Source: a virus
DNA length: 24,265 nt
Strand: one strand, 5' to 3'
IMG/VR virus record: IMGVR_UViG_3300021170_000201
Location: 1-24,265 of that record
Program-made: the position numbers and the translations under genes
Notes under the pieces: generated by a model
What the model saw: the letters and a program-made list of their open reading frames with translations, nothing else
Database searches by the model: none
What the model was told of the DNA's origin: nothing
Shown: positions 1 to 5,203 of the stretch, piece after piece
How the letters are laid out: every line of letters begins with the position of its first letter
Numbering within the stretch: the first letter of the stretch is position 1

Positions 1-95
1 CCCCCCCGCCGCTCCCGCCGCCGCCTCCGCCGCCCCCGCCGCCCCCGCCGCCGCCCCCGCCGCCTCCGCCGCCGCCTCCGCCGCCCACGCCGCCG
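1..95. repeat. CCG/GCC-rich low-complexity tract
   Basis: An almost pure run of C and G in an imperfect CCG/CCT triplet pattern. On the minus strand it keeps one reading frame open and encodes an Ala/Gly/Glu-rich tail of the gene at 1-549. It lies exactly at the window edge, so its true length is unknown, and triplet runs like this are prone to assembly or length error. Confidence 0.8.
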
Positions 96-549
96 CCTTC
101 CATTCATCGGCGGCCACACTACCGCCAGCGATCAAACGCGCATACAGTCCTGCTACCTGTTCAATAGCCGCTTTCACGTCCGCGCGGTCACCCCCAAAAC
201 GAATCACTCCGTCTGTAGGATCAACTAGCAACCAGTGTATGAATCTCGCGGTCACTAGACTCAGGTCCGCGCCGGGTTTGATGGCTTTGAGGAATCTGGC
301 CGGCCACGCTTGCGCGGTCCCATTGTCCAATCGCTCGAATAGGGTATCTTCCAGATACGCGATCGATGCCGGAATACCTAGCTCAGTCTCATATGCCTGA
401 TGGTTCGAGCCATGAATTGTACAGCCCACAGCGCATCCCTTGCCGTCTTCCCAATACTGGCCCTTGATTAGTTCGTCTGCCTTGGCGTGCGCGCGTACCC
501 TCGCGAGATAGCGCTTTTTTATCTGTGGATCTCCATGAAATGCAGTCAT
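1..549 (-). CDS. Phage protein with Ala-rich tail, partial at window edge
   Basis: The frame is open from an ATG at 549 to the left edge (183 codons, no stop seen), so the 3' end is missing. The first 150 or so residues are ordinary globular sequence beginning MTAFHGDPQIKKRYLARV and containing YWEDGKGCAVGCTIHGSNH; this resembles a hypothetical protein seen repeatedly in phages and bacteria, for which I know no function. From about residue 150 it turns into Ala/Glu/Gly repeats, probably a helical or flexible tail. The ATG overlaps the stop of the upstream HNH gene by 4 nt (ATGA), so the two are probably translationally coupled. It belongs to the leftward operon that starts near 2452. Confidence 0.8.
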   Translation of the reverse strand, partial: MTAFHGDPQIKKRYLARVRAHAKADELIKGQYWEDGKGCAVGCTIHGSNHQAYETELGIPASIAYLEDTLFERLDNGTAQAWPARFLKAIKPGADLSLVTARFIHWLLVDPTDGVIRFGGDRADVKAAIEQVAGLYARLIAGGSVAADEWKAAAWAAEAAAEAAGAAAGAAGAAEAAAGAAGG

Positions 550-998
550 TCCGTCTCCTTCTCAATAGGTGATTTATGCTGGTTTCCGCCCACGCGGACG
601 ATATGCGGGCTGCCTCGATGTTTTAGTCTCAGGTAGTGTTTATTACACAATCCACGCGCGTGCTGTGGATCTCCGCAAAGGTAACAAGTCCCGCGCGTTC
701 TGTGTATACGCCGATGACAGCTTACACACAAACGCTCTAGGTTATCAGGGGAGTTATTCCGCCAGTTCTCATCCTTGTGGTGAACATCCGTAGGGCCGCG
801 CTTGCCGCAACGCTCGCAAGTATTTCCAGGACCTTTAATGGCACGCGCGTGTACATGCGCCGCGTTATAGCTCAGTCCACGTTTAGTGGCCTTAGCGCTG
901 TTGTTTCTAGCTGAGCATTTCAGACTGCAAAAACGTCGCCGTTTAAGAGCCGATAGGTGTTCAAGCGTGCCACTGGCATACCTTTTACGAGTGAGCAC
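546..998 (-). CDS. HNH endonuclease
   Basis: A likely DNA nicking or cutting nuclease of the HNH (treble-clef) type. The core is clear: a C-x2-C pair at residues 61/64, the HH dyad at 73-74, an Asn at 86, and CVSCH at 91-95 followed by H99. A second zinc knuckle follows (C105, C108, C118, H121). The annotated start is GTG at 998, but reading upstream in the same frame gives CEWCSKV, an extra C-x2-C that would pair with FCSLKC at 24-28, before a stop at 1023-1025. A GTG at 1050 in another frame would join this frame with a 1-nt shift. The 5' end may therefore be frameshifted or eroded. Phage HNH proteins can be homing enzymes or packaging helpers; here the enzyme is far from the terminase. Confidence 0.85.
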   Translation of the reverse strand: MLTRKRYASGTLEHLSALKRRRFCSLKCSARNNSAKATKRGLSYNAAHVHARAIKGPGNTCERCGKRGPTDVHHKDENWRNNSPDNLERLCVSCHRRIHRTRGTCYLCGDPQHARGLCNKHYLRLKHRGSPHIVRVGGNQHKSPIEKETE

Positions 999-1054
999 TT
1001 TGGAACACCATTCGCAATGCGGCTAGCAGTTCCGTTTCTAGTTTCGTCACGAGG

Positions 1055-1621
1055 TCACGCGATCAGGTCACTAGGGCAGGGCAGGAGATTAGCTGCGTAA
1101 CTCCAGTCACCCTTGACCGCACGGCGCAACATTCGGTAGGCCGTCTCGCCTGGGAATGGATAGACCTTGCTTACGTGCTTTCTGAGGTAATCCGCGCGTT
1201 CGGACTCACTGTAGCAGTTCTCCCAGGTCTGTCGGCAGTCCTCAACTTCGTATTCGCTCCACAGGTCCTCATCGATCACGGGATAGTCCGCCAGTTTGCC
1301 TATGATCTTGTCCGCCAATTCGAGCGCGGCCACGTTCGATTCATGGATAGCGATCCATTCGACCCATCCGCATGCCCAATGGGACTCACGAACTACCGTT
1401 AGTCCAGTTCCTTCGATCATGGAATCGTCGTATCGATTGGACGGGACCATGACTTCTACTTCGGGCAGTCGCTTGAGTGCCTTGAGCATGGCCGCAAAGT
1501 TAGCGCGTTCGAGTGCGTCAGAGTCGCGCGACTGGCCTACACCGGAGCTATACCAGTTCTCCCAGGTCGCGCCCATGTAGTGCTGTGGGCGAGTCCATTT
1601 GCTGATGTTTTCGTATGCCAT
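1055..1621 (-). CDS. Hypothetical phage protein, 188 aa
   Basis: Not recognised. An acidic, aromatic-rich soluble protein (many Trp and Tyr, e.g. YMGATWENWYSSG near the N-terminus and HWACGWVEWIAIH near residue 80), with no signal peptide or membrane segment. The start ATG at 1621 is supported by GAGAGG about 6 nt upstream on the minus strand. It is the third-last visible gene of the leftward operon, 52 nt after the end of the 1674-2033 gene and followed by the HNH gene. Position and size suggest an early accessory protein, for instance host takeover or anti-defence, but nothing in the sequence shows this. Confidence 0.75.
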   Translation of the reverse strand: MAYENISKWTRPQHYMGATWENWYSSGVGQSRDSDALERANFAAMLKALKRLPEVEVMVPSNRYDDSMIEGTGLTVVRESHWACGWVEWIAIHESNVAALELADKIIGKLADYPVIDEDLWSEYEVEDCRQTWENCYSESERADYLRKHVSKVYPFPGETAYRMLRRAVKGDWSYAANLLPCPSDLIA

Positions 1622-1673
1622 TTTGTCCTCTCTATGGTTCGTTCGGTTGTTCGGATGGGAGCTAGGACGCGCC

Positions 1674-2033
1674 CTAGCCCATTTGCTCTAATGCTAGTTC
1701 AGCCTTGACCACGCGTTCATACTCGGAGTAGCCAAAGCATCCCCTGAGCGACTGTACAACGTGGTCTAGTTCGTCGCGCATGACTACGTACCAAGCCTTA
1801 CCTCTCCATTCGTCTTGATACTCCTGGGATTCATCGTCCATGAACGATTCGTCAGCGTCGTAATCCGGGCAGGTCTCGAATGTGTAGCCGTTCTCGACAG
1901 CCCAGGTTTCAGCCTTAGCTAATGCGCGCGCGGATCGTTCGTGGCCTTGCTCTTGTGTTTCGCCTTGAGCCACGCCATAACCCGCGTGCTCGTAGAAGAA
2001 TTGCTCTTGTTTTGTCAGTGCTGTGGTTGTCAT
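1674..2033 (-). CDS. Hypothetical acidic phage protein, 119 aa
   Basis: Not recognised. The protein is strongly acidic in its middle (DYDADESFMDDESQEYQDEW, residues about 57-76) with a Gln/Glu-rich N-terminal third and WYVVMRDELDHVV in the C-terminal half. Soluble, no export signal. The ATG at 2033 has AAAGGA upstream at a usable distance. It sits between two other small genes of the leftward operon. The very acidic composition is typical of DNA-mimic and anti-restriction proteins, but also of many ordinary small phage proteins, so this is not a functional call. Confidence 0.75.
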   Translation of the reverse strand: MTTTALTKQEQFFYEHAGYGVAQGETQEQGHERSARALAKAETWAVENGYTFETCPDYDADESFMDDESQEYQDEWRGKAWYVVMRDELDHVVQSLRGCFGYSEYERVVKAELALEQMG

Positions 2034-2071
2034 GGTCTTTTGTCCTTTCGTTCGATGGATTGGTCGGGGAA

Positions 2072-2452
2072 TTAGGCCGTTCGATTCACTGCTGTGAATG
2101 CTGGAGTGACTGAGTTATAGTCCTGCACAATGCGGTCCATGTAGGACTGGAGCGAGGTATCACAGCGTCCCACGCATGAACTTGGCCACTGATTACCGCG
2201 CACAATGTAGTACTCCATTTGATCGTGCGAGATCCAACGCGCACAGAATACCGTTCCATCGTTGGCCACGCGAAATACCATCGGCGCTTGTGCGGCTATG
2301 TATGTGTCCTCTAAGATCGTTTGCGCGCGGAGCTTCGCATCGGTGACTGACTCACCCACGCAAATATCAGTTACGTTATTCAGCGTGGCCTTGACTGGCA
2401 TGTGCTTATCGCGCTTGCCAAACATCGTTTTGTTAGGTTGAGTTTCAATCAT
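2072..2452 (-). CDS. Hypothetical phage protein, 126 aa, first gene of leftward operon
   Basis: Not recognised. A soluble alpha/beta-looking protein without motifs I can assign. The ATG at 2452 lacks a Shine-Dalgarno sequence but has a TATTAG hexamer 9 nt upstream, so the message may be almost leaderless. A second in-frame ATG at 2401 (MPVKATLN) is an alternative start. As the first gene after the control region it should be the most strongly expressed member of the operon, and the 13-bp motif at 2468-2480 sits directly against its -10. Confidence 0.75.
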   Translation of the reverse strand: MIETQPNKTMFGKRDKHMPVKATLNNVTDICVGESVTDAKLRAQTILEDTYIAAQAPMVFRVANDGTVFCARWISHDQMEYYIVRGNQWPSSCVGRCDTSLQSYMDRIVQDYNSVTPAFTAVNRTA

Positions 2453-2461
2453 GGACTAATG

Positions 2462-2488
2462 CTAATACTTCTAGGTGAAGGATGCAAG
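2462..2488 (-). promoter_or_regulatory. Promoter of leftward operon, with embedded operator
   Basis: On the minus strand a TATTAG hexamer (2467-2462) lies 9 nt before the ATG at 2452. A weak -35-like CTTGCA (2488-2483) lies upstream with a short 15-nt spacer. The spacer contains the repeated 13-bp motif CTTCTAGGTGAAG in inverse orientation. A protein bound there would block the promoter. The -10 match is only 4 of 6, so this rests on position and the repeat motif. Confidence 0.4.
2468..2480 (+). promoter_or_regulatory. Repeated 13-bp operator-like motif, copy 1
   Basis: Reads CTTCTAGGTGAAG exactly. The same sequence recurs at 3078-3090 (last base differs), 3212-3224 (first base differs) and, inverted, 22753-22765. 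All copies are outside genes. The ends CTTC/GAAG are complementary, with an asymmetric TAGGT centre. The pattern resembles stoperators of temperate actinophages in being short, asymmetric, intergenic and repeated, but no repressor gene is in the window. Confidence 0.6.
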
Positions 2489-2516
2489 CGAAATCGTACA
2501 TACTCTCAAAAGAATC

Positions 2517-2532
2517 TTCCATGCTGGAATTT
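2517..2532. promoter_or_regulatory. AAATTCCAG/CTGGAATTT palindrome, degenerate copy
   Basis: TTCCA, two bases, then CTGGAATTT. The right half is identical to the perfect palindrome at 3176-3194 and the spacing is the same; the outer left arm is lost. It lies 37 bp from operator-like motif copy 1, between the divergent starts at 2452 and 2674. Confidence 0.5.
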
Positions 2533-2657
2533 TGAGTCCGTACAGCTGGCCTAGCGCCACTGATGGTAGCGGCCCGGAGGGACGATAACATCAGCATATA
2601 CAGGACGTTATACTGATCGACTGATGTATAAATATTCCTTATCCGACCTGCTGATCA

Positions 2658-2663
2658 TATAAT
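2658..2663 (+). promoter_or_regulatory. -10 hexamer TATAAT of the zinc-finger gene
   Basis: A perfect TATAAT lies 10 nt upstream of the ATG at 2674, with no Shine-Dalgarno between them and only a poor -35. The normal start site would leave a leader of about 3 nt. The hexamer overlaps an earlier ATG at 2662, which argues that 2674 is the true start. Confidence 0.5.
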
Positions 2664-2673
2664 GTCTATTGGC

Positions 2674-2862
2674 ATGAAACGCGATTCAGATTGGCTTTGC
2701 CAGTACTGCTCACACTGGAATCGATCGCACAGAGGGACATGCGCGGCCTGCCGGCGCTTGCCTGCGTCCCTTGCTCGCACTACTAGGTTAAGGTTACGTG
2801 AGCTACGCCAGGCGGCCATTGACGATCACGTGCGACGGCGCGCCGGCCTCATTGTCCCATAG
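2674..2862 (+). CDS. Small RanBP2-type zinc-finger protein, 62 aa
   Basis: The N-terminal 26 residues fit the RanBP2 zinc-finger consensus exactly: W7-x-C9-x2-C12-x3-N16-x6-C23-x2-C26. In eukaryotes such fingers bind single-stranded RNA or ubiquitin. The rest is a basic, Arg-rich helix (RLRLRELRQAAIDDHVRRR), suitable for nucleic-acid contact. An ATG 12 nt upstream in frame would add four residues but falls inside the -10 box. It is the only gene in an otherwise regulatory region, transcribed rightward on its own. A nucleic-acid-binding regulator is plausible but unproven; it could also be a generic zinc ribbon. Confidence 0.7.
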   Translation: MKRDSDWLCQYCSHWNRSHRGTCAACRRLPASLARTTRLRLRELRQAAIDDHVRRRAGLIVP

Positions 2863-3077
2863 TCTGATTGTCCCTTTGTTCCTGCTAACAGTGATTAGCA
2901 TGAGTGCCTCGCTAGGCTGATGAGACTGTCGCTTCGCGCCATCTTCATCAGTGCGGCATATCGCTATAACCCTTGATTCTATTGCCCAATATGCCAGCGC
3001 TTCATTGTTCTAGGGGGCCATAGGGGGGTCGTGAGGCGCGCGCCGCATCTGTGCAGTTCTATAAAAAATAAAACGTC

Positions 3078-3109
3078 CTTCTAGGTGAACAGGAGATCGC
3101 TAGGCGAAG
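3078..3109 (+). promoter_or_regulatory. Tandem operator-like motifs (copy 2 plus variant)
   Basis: CTTCTAGGTGAAC at 3078-3090 is followed by CTAGGCGAAG at 3100-3109. The CTAG cores are 19 bp apart, close to two helical turns, so two proteins could sit on the same face. An A/T-rich block lies just upstream at 3061-3074. Confidence 0.5.
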
Positions 3110-3124
3110 CCATATATCGTTGGA

Positions 3125-3139
3125 TCGTGCGAAGCACGA
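3125..3139. other. Short perfect hairpin
   Basis: TCGTGC, loop GAA, GCACGA: a 6-bp GC-containing stem with a tight loop (TTC on the other strand). No T-run follows on either strand, so it is not a standard intrinsic terminator. Confidence 0.45.
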
Positions 3140-3175
3140 GACTATGATGGATGGTCTGAGCCGCTGTGCCGGTCA

Positions 3176-3194
3176 AAATTCCAGCCTGGAATTT
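3176..3194. promoter_or_regulatory. Perfect 19-bp palindrome AAATTCCAGCCTGGAATTT
   Basis: Nine-base arms AAATTCCAG and CTGGAATTT around a single central C. This is the best copy of a palindrome also seen at 2517-2532 and 22610-22628. It lies 4 bp before a TTGACT -35-like element and 17 bp before operator-like motif copy 3, as expected for a dimeric regulator controlling the operon at 3269. Confidence 0.6.
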
Positions 3195-3197
3195 ACC

Positions 3198-3224
3198 TTG
3201 ACTTGGTGGACTTTCTAGGTGAAG
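3198..3224 (+). promoter_or_regulatory. Candidate early promoter with operator-like motif copy 3
   Basis: TTGACT (3198-3203) matches five of six -35 bases. The motif TTTCTAGGTGAAG (3212-3224) lies in the expected spacer region. No good -10 hexamer is visible at 16-18 bp, so the promoter is only a candidate. The leader would include the Shine-Dalgarno sequence used at 3269. Confidence 0.4.
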
Positions 3225-3268
3225 ATAGGTCATACATGCGGGACGTAACGAAAACGAAGGAGGTAAGG

Positions 3269-3424
3269 ATGAGTAAGCGCCTTCCGTGGAATCACCAATC
3301 CCGTTATTGCGTCTACTGTGGCCGCGTTGGGCCGCGCACGTATGTCCTGGGAGGTTGGGCGCACAAGCGCTGCATCCCATCTCGAAAGCTGGAGAAACGG
3401 AAGAAAGCGGAGAAAACCACATGA
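3269..3424 (+). CDS. Small basic zinc-ribbon-like protein, 51 aa
   Basis: Begins MSKRLPWNHQSRYCVYCGRV. A C-x2-C pair near residues 14-17 and a later HKRC motif could bind zinc, and the tail is Lys/Arg-rich (RKLEKRKKAEK). The start is fixed by a strong AAGGAGG ending 5 nt before the ATG at 3269; earlier in-frame ATGs at 3203 and 3236 lack this. It is the first gene of a chain of overlapping small genes (ATGA with the next). Function unknown; nucleic-acid binding is plausible from charge and cysteines. Confidence 0.65.
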   Translation: MSKRLPWNHQSRYCVYCGRVGPRTYVLGGWAHKRCIPSRKLEKRKKAEKTT

Positions 3425-3588
3425 CACCGAACATCAAGGCCGCTACCGAGTTGACACGGGGTCAACGTATTTGCCGAGAGCGCGGCTACCACGATGACGA
3501 GGAGTTTATTGACCCGCAGTCCGGTGGATTCACGCGTTGCAAGGATTGTGGATTGGAGATCGACCGGGAAGAAGATGAAGCATGGTGA
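3421..3588 (+). CDS. Small zinc-binding-type protein, 55 aa
   Basis: Begins MTPNIKAATELTRGQRICRE and contains a C...H pair (ICRERGYHDDEEF) followed by a C-x2-C knuckle (TRCKDCGLEI), a C/H plus C-x2-C pattern common in small phage zinc proteins. The tail is acidic. Its ATG overlaps the previous stop (ATGA) and its own stop shares one base with the next ATG (TGATG), so it is translationally coupled on both sides. Function unknown. Confidence 0.65.
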   Translation: MTPNIKAATELTRGQRICRERGYHDDEEFIDPQSGGFTRCKDCGLEIDREEDEAW

Positions 3589-3686
3589 TGATCGCCGAGG
3601 ACCCGCAGACGAACTCGCGCGGCGCAACCGACAGCGCTGGACGTAACGAAGAAACGATCCAAGGAAGGGAGCAAGCCGGAAAATGA
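3588..3686 (+). CDS. Very small hypothetical protein, 32 aa
   Basis: A short frame bridging the neighbouring genes: its ATG overlaps the stop of the previous gene by one base and its TGA overlaps the ATG of the next (ATGA). The peptide begins MIAEDPQTNSRGATDSAGRN and is polar. The perfect stop-start junctions on both sides are the only evidence. An ATG at 3582 is an alternative start. It may be just a linker keeping ribosomes coupled. Confidence 0.4.
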   Translation: MIAEDPQTNSRGATDSAGRNEETIQGREQAGK

Positions 3687-3910
3687 GCATGACTGATCCC
3701 AAAGCGCAGCAGGAAGCACCATCGGTGACCCATCGCTACGACCAGCCGTTTGAGTTGATAATTCAGGCGATCTGCACAACGCGGCAAGTTCAGGCCACAC
3801 TCAAAGAACAGGACCTATGGGAGATCTGGCGCTTTTGTAGGGGAGATTTCGAGCGGTTTTTGTTGCTGCTTAAGTTTCTAGCCAAGCATGGCACCGGATT
3901 TGGAGGCTAG
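3683..3910 (+). CDS. Small hypothetical protein, 75 aa
   Basis: Not recognised. A Gln-rich N-terminus leads into a predicted helical C-terminal half with bulky hydrophobics (LWEIWRFCRGDFERFLLLLK). No signal or full membrane span. AAGGAAGGGA lies 14 nt upstream of the ATG at 3683, and an in-frame ATG two codons later is equally possible. Coupled to the tiny frame before it. Probably an early accessory protein. Confidence 0.6.
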   Translation: MSMTDPKAQQEAPSVTHRYDQPFELIIQAICTTRQVQATLKEQDLWEIWRFCRGDFERFLLLLKFLAKHGTGFGG

Positions 3911-3914
3911 GCCG

Positions 3915-4163
3915 ATGAGCAACCCAATCAAAGCTCCTGAGGCGCGCCGCCGCGATCCAAGAATTGAGCCTAAGCCTGGTGACGTGCTGTGCCGTGGTAA
4001 ACAGCAACGCCGCGTATGCGTCATTGGGCCGTTCTTCAAGCCCAATGTAATTGGCGTTCACTACATCAACAAGACATCGAAAAAGGGTGTTATGTCATGG
4101 GTGCAGATGATGCTGTGGCGAACATGGGCTAAGAAAGCGGAGGTGCTCCATGCAGCCGACTGA
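3915..4163 (+). CDS. Small basic hypothetical protein, 82 aa
   Basis: Begins MSNPIKAPEARRRDPRIEPK. The segment PGDVLCRGKQQRRVCVIGPF followed by a beta-rich stretch and SWVQMMLWRTWAKKAEV looks like a small SH3-like beta fold with a Trp-rich tail, which is only an impression. The start at 3915 is chosen because GGAGG lies 8 nt upstream; an upstream ATG at 3888 lies inside the previous gene. Overlaps the next gene by 14 nt. Function unknown. Confidence 0.6.
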   Translation: MSNPIKAPEARRRDPRIEPKPGDVLCRGKQQRRVCVIGPFFKPNVIGVHYINKTSKKGVMSWVQMMLWRTWAKKAEVLHAAD

Positions 4164-4485
4164 GCCGCGCCGCCCGGATGGGTGGTATTGGGTGCGTCGC
4201 ACTGCTTCAAGTGGCTGGCAACCGGATTGTTTCAGCGCCGACGATCAGTGTTGGACTTGTCAGCGTGGCGAACCATTTGAAGTTGGCCCACGCATTCCAT
4301 TTCCTAGCGTACTAAGGACAGGGCAGCTTGACGAGCAGCCTGCCCCACGCGATGCCGCGCCCGCGTGCCCGGTGACGGCGCAACGAGTAAGTGAGATGTT
4401 TTTGATAATCCCAATAGATATGGTTTCGGTGCGAACAGACTTGATGATGCTCCATCACTGGCTCGAAGCTCGGGAGGCACGGTGA
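4150..4485 (+). CDS. Hypothetical protein, 111 aa
   Basis: Not recognised. The N-terminal half is Trp/Tyr-rich (RRPDGWYWVRRTASSGWQP), resembling small phage proteins with a WYWV-type beta motif. The C-terminal half is helical with hydrophobic residues (SEMFLIIPIDMVSV). GGAGG lies 7 nt upstream of the ATG at 4150. Overlaps the preceding gene by 14 nt and the DnaA-like gene by 4 nt (GTGA). Confidence 0.6.
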   Translation: MQPTEPRRPDGWYWVRRTASSGWQPDCFSADDQCWTCQRGEPFEVGPRIPFPSVLRTGQLDEQPAPRDAAPACPVTAQRVSEMFLIIPIDMVSVRTDLMMLHHWLEAREAR

Positions 4486-4760
4486 TCCTTCCCCCACGTA
4501 TTAGAGCACTAGTAGAAGATGTCGTGGCCGAGTCTAAAGAATCCGGCGTGGTCACCGTTGAGTCGGTGCTTAGTAAATCCCGCAACCCCTATGTGATGGC
4601 GGCGCGTCGGGATTTGATTATTCGATTGCGCGGCCCAGGCTTTAGGCTGTCATTTCCCGCCATCGGTAGGCTGCTCAATAGGCACCACGCATCGATCATG
4701 TATTACGTGCAGGAGAAACAGTTAATTGAACCGGAGGAGATGGGAATATGGCCGATTTAA
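4482..4760 (+). CDS. Stand-alone DnaA domain IV-like DNA-binding protein, 92 aa
   Basis: From residue 28 the protein follows the DnaA C-terminal DNA-binding domain: VLSKSRNPYVMAARRDLIIR matches the start of domain IV (vl..sR...v..AR...iyL), FPAIGRLLNRHHASIMYYV matches the DnaA signature region (IG..f.rdH.TV). There is no AAA+ ATPase part, so it could bind DnaA boxes or a phage site without the initiator motor. It may redirect host DnaA, act in phage replication, or be a transcription factor. Start is GTG at 4482, overlapping the previous stop (GTGA). It is the most informative gene of the early operon. The match is by eye. Confidence 0.7.
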   Translation: MILPPRIRALVEDVVAESKESGVVTVESVLSKSRNPYVMAARRDLIIRLRGPGFRLSFPAIGRLLNRHHASIMYYVQEKQLIEPEEMGIWPI

Positions 4761-5022
4761 CGAAACGGGAAGCTCGGAGCGGCTAAGGAAAGCAGCCAAA
4801 GCGTTGGCCGATACGATGGAGACGTGCCATATTTGCGAGGGCACGGTCTTGGTGGAAGAAGGCCCAATTCACTGCGAGGATTGCTCGTATTATTGCGAAG
4901 AGCACGAGGGGCCGGAATGTCCGCGCTTGGACAATCTACATGCGGATCTGAAGAGGGCGCTCGCCGCAATGGAAGCGGAGCGCGTCAAGGAGCCGGAGGA
5001 GCAGGAACGGCCGGCGGGGTGA
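4726..5022 (+). CDS. Small Cys-rich zinc-binding-type protein; start uncertain
   Basis: The frame holds CHICEG, then CEDCSYYCEEHEGPEC, a two-knuckle zinc pattern, followed by a charged helix ending in EPEEQERPAG. The 5' end is doubtful. The strong Shine-Dalgarno (GGAGGAG near 4733-4739) fits an ATG at 4748 in a different frame that stops after 12 codons (MADLTKREARSG). A -1 shift near 4780 would join that start to this frame. Otherwise translation starts at TTG 4726 or ATG 4816, neither with good support. Overlaps the convergent gene at 4985 by 38 bp. Confidence 0.55.
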   Translation: MNRRRWEYGRFNETGSSERLRKAAKALADTMETCHICEGTVLVEEGPIHCEDCSYYCEEHEGPECPRLDNLHADLKRALAAMEAERVKEPEEQERPAG

Positions 5023-5203
5023 TCGGATGAGATGCCTGCCATGCGGCGATCTGCTTAAGCGTGTCCGCATTGGATGAATCCGCGGCATCCAGGTTAACGA
5101 TCAATGTTGTAGTCCCAGTAGCCCGGTCGTGGATGAGCGTGTAAATCTGCAAAGCACCTGGAATGGCGATCTGCAATAGGTTGAGGATGGCAGTCAGTGG
5201 CAT
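4985..5203 (-). CDS. Small hypothetical protein, last gene of fibre/lysis operon
   Basis: A 72-residue protein with a hydrophobic N-terminal segment (PLTAILNLLQIAIPGALQIY), possibly an amphipathic or membrane-associated helix, and a Pro-rich C-terminus. The ATG at 5203 is preferred: it follows GGAGG by 6 nt and shares a TGATG junction with the lipoprotein gene. A GTG one codon earlier is possible. Its 3' end overlaps the convergent early operon by 38 bp with no visible terminator. Its place after lysis genes hints at a lysis accessory, unproven. Confidence 0.6.
   Translation of the reverse strand: MPLTAILNLLQIAIPGALQIYTLIHDRATGTTTLIVNLDAADSSNADTLKQIAAWQASHPITPPAVPAPPAP

Larger units (their letters stand above)
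2863..3268. other. Non-coding control region with dyads and repeated motifs
   Basis: No convincing gene. It contains two 7-bp inverted repeats (CTGATGA 2917-2923 with TCATCAG 2945-2951; GGCATAT 2955-2961 with ATATGCC 2989-2995), an A-rich stretch at 3061-3074, a 6-bp hairpin at 3125-3139, two copies of the 13-bp motif, a variant copy and a perfect 19-bp palindrome. It separates a single rightward gene from the coupled operon at 3269. It could be a regulatory island, an origin, or encode a small RNA; the sequence alone does not decide. Confidence 0.6.

Noticed and set aside
2639-2646. TTATCCGA near 2639 as a DnaA box.
   Set aside because: Only six of nine bases match and no cluster of boxes is present.
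2917-2951. CTGATGA on both strands suggested a hammerhead ribozyme core.
   Set aside because: No GAAA-type second half follows at the needed position after a stem II, and no flanking stems I and III can be drawn.
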